Of a stretch of 64,000 nucleotides of DNA, positions 60,247 through 64,000 are shown in pieces (positions within the stretch are counted from its first letter, which is position 1; each line of letters begins with the position of its first letter). The stretch covers positions 1-64,000 of the forward strand of contig NZ_JABLSI010000002.1 in assembly GCF_019303475.1 (NCBI RefSeq), written 5' to 3'. Made by a program: the position numbers and the translations under genes. The notes beneath the pieces were generated by a model. That model did no database searches and had not been told where the DNA came from. It was given only the letters and a program-made list of their open reading frames with translations. This DNA comes from Streptomyces sp. JJ38 (GTDB taxonomy: Bacteria > Actinomycetota > Actinomycetes > Streptomycetales > Streptomycetaceae).

Positions 60247-60865
60247 CCCCCGGGGCGGCCCCCGGAGCGGGGCACAGCACGGCCCGGTCCGGGTCCCGGC
60301 CCAGATAGGCGACCAGCCGGTCGCCCGGCGGCGCCGACGCCGACACCCGACGCGGCGGGGCGAACAGCGGCGCCCGCTCTCCCGCGGCGGGCACCAGCAG
60401 CGGCGCGACCCGCAGCAGCTCGGCCGCGAGCGGCGCCGGAACCGGCCGCTCCGGCCGGCCCCGGGCGCGGTGGACGTCCCAGCCGTGAACGGCGATCTCC
60501 AGGGCGCCCGCACAGGTCACCGCGCGGGTGGCGAGCGGGCACCCGCCCACCGCCACGGCCCGCCGGCCCGGATCGGCGGCCGACCAGGCGGCCAGCAGTC
60601 CGCAGGCCCGGGCCCGCAGCGCCGGGACGGGGTCGGCGGCCTCCTCCCGTGGCTCGGGAGCCGGGAGGAGCGCGACGGCCCCGTCGTCCACGGCCTCCCG
60701 CAACGCGGTGAGTGACTCGTTCAGATGGCGCAGCAGTGCGCGCAGGTCCCACCCCCGGCACGGTGTGGGCCGCTCCAGCTCCGCACGTGTCACGTCCCGC
60801 ACCGCCCCGAGGGCGAAGCCGAGGGCCCGCTCCAACAACTCCGTGCCGTCCGGCCAGGCTGTCAC
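60230..60865 (-). CDS. mycothiol-dependent DinB/maleylpyruvate isomerase-like protein
   Basis: A 211-aa protein of the TIGR03086/MDMPI type: LLERALGFALGAVRDVTRAE, PTPCRGWDLRALLRHLNESL with the first His metal ligand, and ALEIAVHGWDVHRARGRPE with the HGWDVHRA signature holding two more His. Members use mycothiol for isomerisation or transfer on electrophiles. The GTG at 60865 has GAAGGGGG upstream. Its substrate is unknown. Confidence 0.88.
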   Translation of the reverse strand: MTAWPDGTELLERALGFALGAVRDVTRAELERPTPCRGWDLRALLRHLNESLTALREAVDDGAVALLPAPEPREEAADPVPALRARACGLLAAWSAADPGRRAVAVGGCPLATRAVTCAGALEIAVHGWDVHRARGRPERPVPAPLAAELLRVAPLLVPAAGERAPLFAPPRRVSASAPPGDRLVAYLGRDPDRAVLCPAPGAAPGATPEA

Positions 60866-60931
60866 CAGGCCCCCTTCTCCTCGTCCCGCGCCGACCTTCT
60901 CAGCGGTACAGACCGACGGGGGCCGGGGAAC

Positions 60932-62113
60932 TCATCGGTGCACGACGCGCGCCCCGCCCTGCCAGACGTCCGTCACCAGCGGAACGCCGGGGCGGTAGGC
61001 GAGGTGGACGTGGCTGGGGGCGTCGAGCAGCATCAGGTCGGCGCGGGCGCCCGGGCGCAGTCGCCCGACGTCCTCGCGGCGCAGCGCCGCCGCCCCGCCG
61101 ACGGTGGCGGACCACACCGCCTCATCCGGGGTCATGCCCATCTCGCGCACCGCGACGGCGACGCAGAACGGCATCGAGCTGGTGAACGACGAGCCGGGGT
61201 TGCAGTCGGTGGACAGGGCGACGGTGACGCCCGCGTCCAGCAGCCGCCGGGCGTCGGGGTACTCCGCGCGGGTGGAGAACTCGCAGCCGGGCAGCAGGGT
61301 GGCCACGGTCTCGCCCTCGGCCAGCGCCGCGACGTCGGCGTCCGTCAGATGGGTGCAGTGGTCGGCGGAGGCCGCGCCCAGCTCCACGGCGAGCCGCACG
61401 CCCGGCCCGTAGGTCAGCTGGTTGGCGTGGACGCGCGGCTGGAGCCCGCGCGCCATGCCCGCGGTGAGGACGGCCCGCGCCTGGTCCCCGTCGAAGGCCC
61501 CGCGCTCGCAGAAGACGTCGACCCAGCGGGCGTGCGGCGCGCAGGCGTCGAGCATGGGCCCGGTGACGAGGTCGACGTACCCGGCCACGTCGTCGGCGTA
61601 CTCGGGGGCCGCCACGTGGGCGCCGAGATAGGTGACCTCCTCCACCCGCTCGGCGGCGATCCGCAGGGCCCTGGCCTCCTCCTCCGGCGTGAGCCCGTAG
61701 CCGGACTTGGTCTCCAGCGTGGTGGTGCCCTGGCGCAGCGCCTCGCGCACATACCGGTCGAGGGTGGCGGCCAGTTCGGCGTCGGAGGCCGCGCGGGTGG
61801 CGGCGACGGTGGTGCGGATGCCGCCGGCCGTGTAGGCGCGCCCGGACATCCGGGCGTTGAACTCCTCGGTGCGGTCACCGGCGAAGACGAGGTGCGAGTG
61901 GGAGTCCACGAAGCCGGGGAGACAGGCCCGGCCCCCGGCGTCGTGGGCGGTGTCGGCGGCGGGGGCCTCGGCGTCCGGACCGACCCAGGCGACGCGCCCG
62001 TCCTCGATGAGCACGGCCGCCCGCCGCAGGAGGCCGAGCGGCCCCTCGCCCAGCTCCGGATCGCCCGTGACCAGGCTTCCGATGTCACGGATGAGGGTGG
62101 TCGAGGCAGCCAT
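60932..62113 (-). CDS. hutI: imidazolonepropionase
   Basis: A 393-aa metal-dependent amidohydrolase that opens imidazolonepropionate to formimidoylglutamate in histidine degradation. It has [18 protein letters not shown] with the HxH metal site, [40 protein letters not shown] with a His ligand, [12 protein letters not shown] and [19 protein letters not shown] with an Asp ligand. The ATG at 62113 follows AAGGAG. It lies downstream of hutF on the same strand. Confidence 0.96.
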   Translation of the reverse strand: MAASTTLIRDIGSLVTGDPELGEGPLGLLRRAAVLIEDGRVAWVGPDAEAPAADTAHDAGGRACLPGFVDSHSHLVFAGDRTEEFNARMSGRAYTAGGIRTTVAATRAASDAELAATLDRYVREALRQGTTTLETKSGYGLTPEEEARALRIAAERVEEVTYLGAHVAAPEYADDVAGYVDLVTGPMLDACAPHARWVDVFCERGAFDGDQARAVLTAGMARGLQPRVHANQLTYGPGVRLAVELGAASADHCTHLTDADVAALAEGETVATLLPGCEFSTRAEYPDARRLLDAGVTVALSTDCNPGSSFTSSMPFCVAVAVREMGMTPDEAVWSATVGGAAALRREDVGRLRPGARADLMLLDAPSHVHLAYRPGVPLVTDVWQGGARVVHR

Positions 62114-62227
62114 GGGGCTCCTTCACGGTGCGTCGGGTGGCGTGGGGTTCGCGGTTCTGCGGTGGGTGCGGGCGGGGCCCCGGTGCGGCGTGTGACCGGG
62201 GGTGGCGGGGCGCGGGTGTGTGGCGGG

Positions 62228-63562
62228 TCAGCCGGTGAGCGCGCAGACGGCCTCGGCCAGCGCGGCGGCCGTGTCGGTCACCCTCGTGTGGGCGCCGTCG
62301 CGGACGATGTGCCGCCCGCCGACGACGGTGTGCCGGACGTCCGCGCCGCTCGCCGCGTACACGGCGGTCTCGGCGGCCAGCCGGGGCGGGGGCCCGGCCG
62401 TGCGGACGCTGTCGAGGGCGACGGTGGTGAAGTCGGCCAGCCGGCCCACCGCGATGCGCCCGGCGTCGGGCCAGCCGAGCGCGTCGTGCCCGGCCTCGGT
62501 GGCGGCGTGCAGCAGCCCGGCCGCCGTCCAGTGCCCGCGGGTGCGGGTGCGCAGCCGCTCGTCCAGCTCCATCGCCCGGGCCTCCTCGAAGAGGTCGACG
62601 ACGGCGTGGCTGTCGCTGCCCAGGGACAGCGGGCTGCCGGCCCGCTGGAGGGCGACAGCGGGCCCGATGCCGTCGGCCAGGTCCCGTTCGGTCGTGGGGC
62701 ACATGCACACGCCGGTGGCCGAGCCGCCGAGCGCGGTGATGTCGGCGTCGGTGAGGTGGGTGGCGTGGACGGCGACCGTGCGGGGCCCGAGCACGCCGTG
62801 GTCGGCGAGCAGCTCGGTGGGGGTGCGCCCGTGCGCGGTCTGGCACGCGTCGTTCTCGGCCGGCTGCTCGGACAGGTGGACGTGCAGCGGCAGATGCCGG
62901 TCCGCCGCCCACAGGGCGACGGTCTCCAGCTCCTCCGCGGGCACCGCCCGCACGGAGTGGACGGCCGCGCCCAGGCGGGTGTTGCCGTCGGCCCTCAGTT
63001 CGCCCGCCCGCGCGGCCCAGCCCTCGGCGGTCCCGTCGGAGAACCGGCGCTGCGGCGGCGTGGGCGGCTGTCCGAAGCCGGCGGACAGGTAGCAGGTGTC
63101 GAGCAGGGTGATGCGGACGCCCGCGTCCGCCGCGGCGGCGGTCAGGGCGTGGCCCATGGCGTTCGGGTCGGCGTAGGGGGTGCCGCCGGGCGCGTGGTGC
63201 AGGTAGTGGAACTCTCCGACGCAGGTGATCCCGGCCAGCGCCATCTCCGCGTACGCCGCGCGGGCGAGCGCGTAGTAGGTGTCGGGGGTGAGGCGTTCGG
63301 CGACGCGGTACATCTGCTCGCGCCAGGTCCAGAAGTCGCCGCCGCCGGCCTGGACGAAGCCGCGCAGGGCCCGGTGGAAGGCGTGGCTGTGGGCGTTGGC
63401 CAGGCCCGGCAGGGTGAGGCCGCGGAGCACCTCGGCGCCGGGCGGCGGGGCGGGCACGTCGTGGCGGACGGCGCTGATGTGGCCGTCCGCCACGTCCACG
63501 GCCACGCCCGAGGCCACCCGGCCGTCCAGCCAGACGTGTTCGGTCCAGTAGGTCACCGGCAC
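62228..63562 (-). CDS. hutF: formimidoylglutamate deiminase
   Basis: A 444-aa amidohydrolase that converts N-formimidoyl-glutamate to N-formyl-glutamate and ammonia. It has the metal site TLPGLANAHSHAFHRALRGF, WTWREQMYRVAERLTPDTYY (characteristic of HutF), CVGEFHYLHHAPGG, LHVHLSEQPAENDAC, VAVHATHLTDADI and SLGSDSHAVVDLFEEARAME. With hutI it gives the five-step histidine route rather than direct glutamate formiminohydrolase. The GTG at 63562 overlaps the end of the M20 gene by 10 bp, so they are coupled. Confidence 0.94.
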   Translation of the reverse strand: MPVTYWTEHVWLDGRVASGVAVDVADGHISAVRHDVPAPPPGAEVLRGLTLPGLANAHSHAFHRALRGFVQAGGGDFWTWREQMYRVAERLTPDTYYALARAAYAEMALAGITCVGEFHYLHHAPGGTPYADPNAMGHALTAAAADAGVRITLLDTCYLSAGFGQPPTPPQRRFSDGTAEGWAARAGELRADGNTRLGAAVHSVRAVPAEELETVALWAADRHLPLHVHLSEQPAENDACQTAHGRTPTELLADHGVLGPRTVAVHATHLTDADITALGGSATGVCMCPTTERDLADGIGPAVALQRAGSPLSLGSDSHAVVDLFEEARAMELDERLRTRTRGHWTAAGLLHAATEAGHDALGWPDAGRIAVGRLADFTTVALDSVRTAGPPPRLAAETAVYAASGADVRHTVVGGRHIVRDGAHTRVTDTAAALAEAVCALTG

Positions 63563-64000
63563 GCGAGGTCCTCCAGTACGTCGGCGAGCGCGTCGACCCC
63601 GGCGTGGCAGTCGTCCTCGGTGGCCTGCTCGGCCGGGGAGTGCGAGACGCCGGTGGGGTTGCGCACGAACAGCATGGCGGTGGGGACGGTGTCGGCCAGG
63701 ATTCCGGCGTCGTGTCCCGCCCCGGTGGGCAGCACGGGCACGCCGTCGAGCCGCGCGGCGATGCGGTCGCGCAGGTCGTGCGCGAACTCCACCACGGGGG
63801 TGAAGGACTCGCGGGTGACGCCCACCCGGACGCCGTCGCCGCGGCCGTGCTCGACCGCCGCCCGCTCGATGGCGGTGACGACGGCGTCGAGCGTCGCCTC
63901 GTCGGCGGCCCGCGAGTCCAGCCAGCCGCGGACGCGGGAGGCGATGGCGTTGACGCCGTTCGGGTCCACCGCGACCTTGCCGAACGTGGCGAGCGCCCCG
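63553..64000 (-). CDS. M20-family amidohydrolase (allantoate/carbamoyl amidohydrolase-like), C-terminal part
   Basis: The partial gene runs off the right edge; only the last 148 or so codons are present. It shows DPNGVNAIASRVRGWLDSRA (the dimerisation/substrate region of AllC/hydantoinase-carbamoylase proteins), VLPTGAGHDAGILAD with a metal-ligand His, and FVRNPTGVSHSPAEQATEDD with the C-terminal His ligand. By context in the hut cluster it may hydrolyse N-formyl-glutamate or a related N-acyl amino acid. Annotation as allantoate amidohydrolase would be by similarity only. Confidence 0.88.
   Translation of the reverse strand, partial: GALATFGKVAVDPNGVNAIASRVRGWLDSRAADEATLDAVVTAIERAAVEHGRGDGVRVGVTRESFTPVVEFAHDLRDRIAARLDGVPVLPTGAGHDAGILADTVPTAMLFVRNPTGVSHSPAEQATEDDCHAGVDALADVLEDLACR

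Overview
The window reads as a piece of a Streptomyces chromosome, from the conserved core. Evidence: very GC-rich coding sequence, GTG starts and 4-bp GTGA/ATGA overlaps, the sporulation gene whiB, coenzyme F420 genes (fbiA/cofD, fbiB/cofE), many LytR-CpsA-Psr (LCP) proteins, and several XRE-regulator/DUF397 pairs. From memory the gene order matches the S. coelicolor SCO3020-SCO3072 neighbourhood; I could not check this by alignment.

Layout. (1) 1-246: promoter and leader of an rRNA operon that runs off the left edge. (2) 247-12991: a SpoIIM-like membrane protein, an RDD protein, S-adenosylhomocysteinase (ahcY) behind a leader that folds like an SAH riboswitch, a cation diffusion facilitator, mannose enzymes (manA, a SIS-like protein, manB), DUF3499, a zincin-like protein and DUF5719. 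(3) 12988-23037: a 1192-aa glycosyltransferase/membrane protein, whiB, a cysteine-dioxygenase-like protein that lacks its metal ligands, fbiA-fbiB, an AlkA-like DNA glycosylase and a mannose-1-phosphate guanylyltransferase-like enzyme. (4) 23349-31694: a secreted PGRP amidase, a TIGR03089 protein, three LCP genes in a row and a small secreted SH3-like protein. (5) 31828-36470: an accessory island lying inside the 3' end of an acyl-CoA dehydrogenase gene. It is bounded by a 60-bp imperfect repeat of that gene end. It carries an XRE/DUF397 pair, two small genes, a radical SAM/SPASM enzyme, a 54-aa Cys-containing peptide and an APH-like kinase. (6) 36411-42576: the restored dehydrogenase, UDP-glucose dehydrogenase, DUF3224, and a second accessory patch with an XRE gene and tandem DUF397 genes. 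(7) 42654-53180: two more LCP genes, a thioesterase, a GT2 enzyme, an ATPase behind a perfect 27-bp palindrome, a lipoprotein, a dipeptidase, purE-purK and a GtrA-like protein. (8) 53109-59530: a two-component system, a POT peptide transporter, and an anti-sigma/antagonist/sigma module. (9) 59716-64000: a fibronectin-III protein, a mycothiol-type DinB protein and histidine utilisation genes (hutI, hutF, partial M20 hydrolase).

How it fits together. Much of the core section concerns envelope glycopolymers. ManA, ManB and the guanylyltransferase-like protein would supply GDP-mannose, UDP-glucose dehydrogenase would supply UDP-glucuronate, GT2 and GtrA proteins handle transfer or flipping, and five LCP proteins would attach polymers to peptidoglycan. 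The strongest candidate for an undescribed system is the 4.6-kb island: a probable radical-SAM-modified peptide (RiPP) cluster with a kinase, inserted at the codons of the acyl-CoA dehydrogenase catalytic glutamate. The insertion supplies a recoded 3' end, and no integrase is visible.
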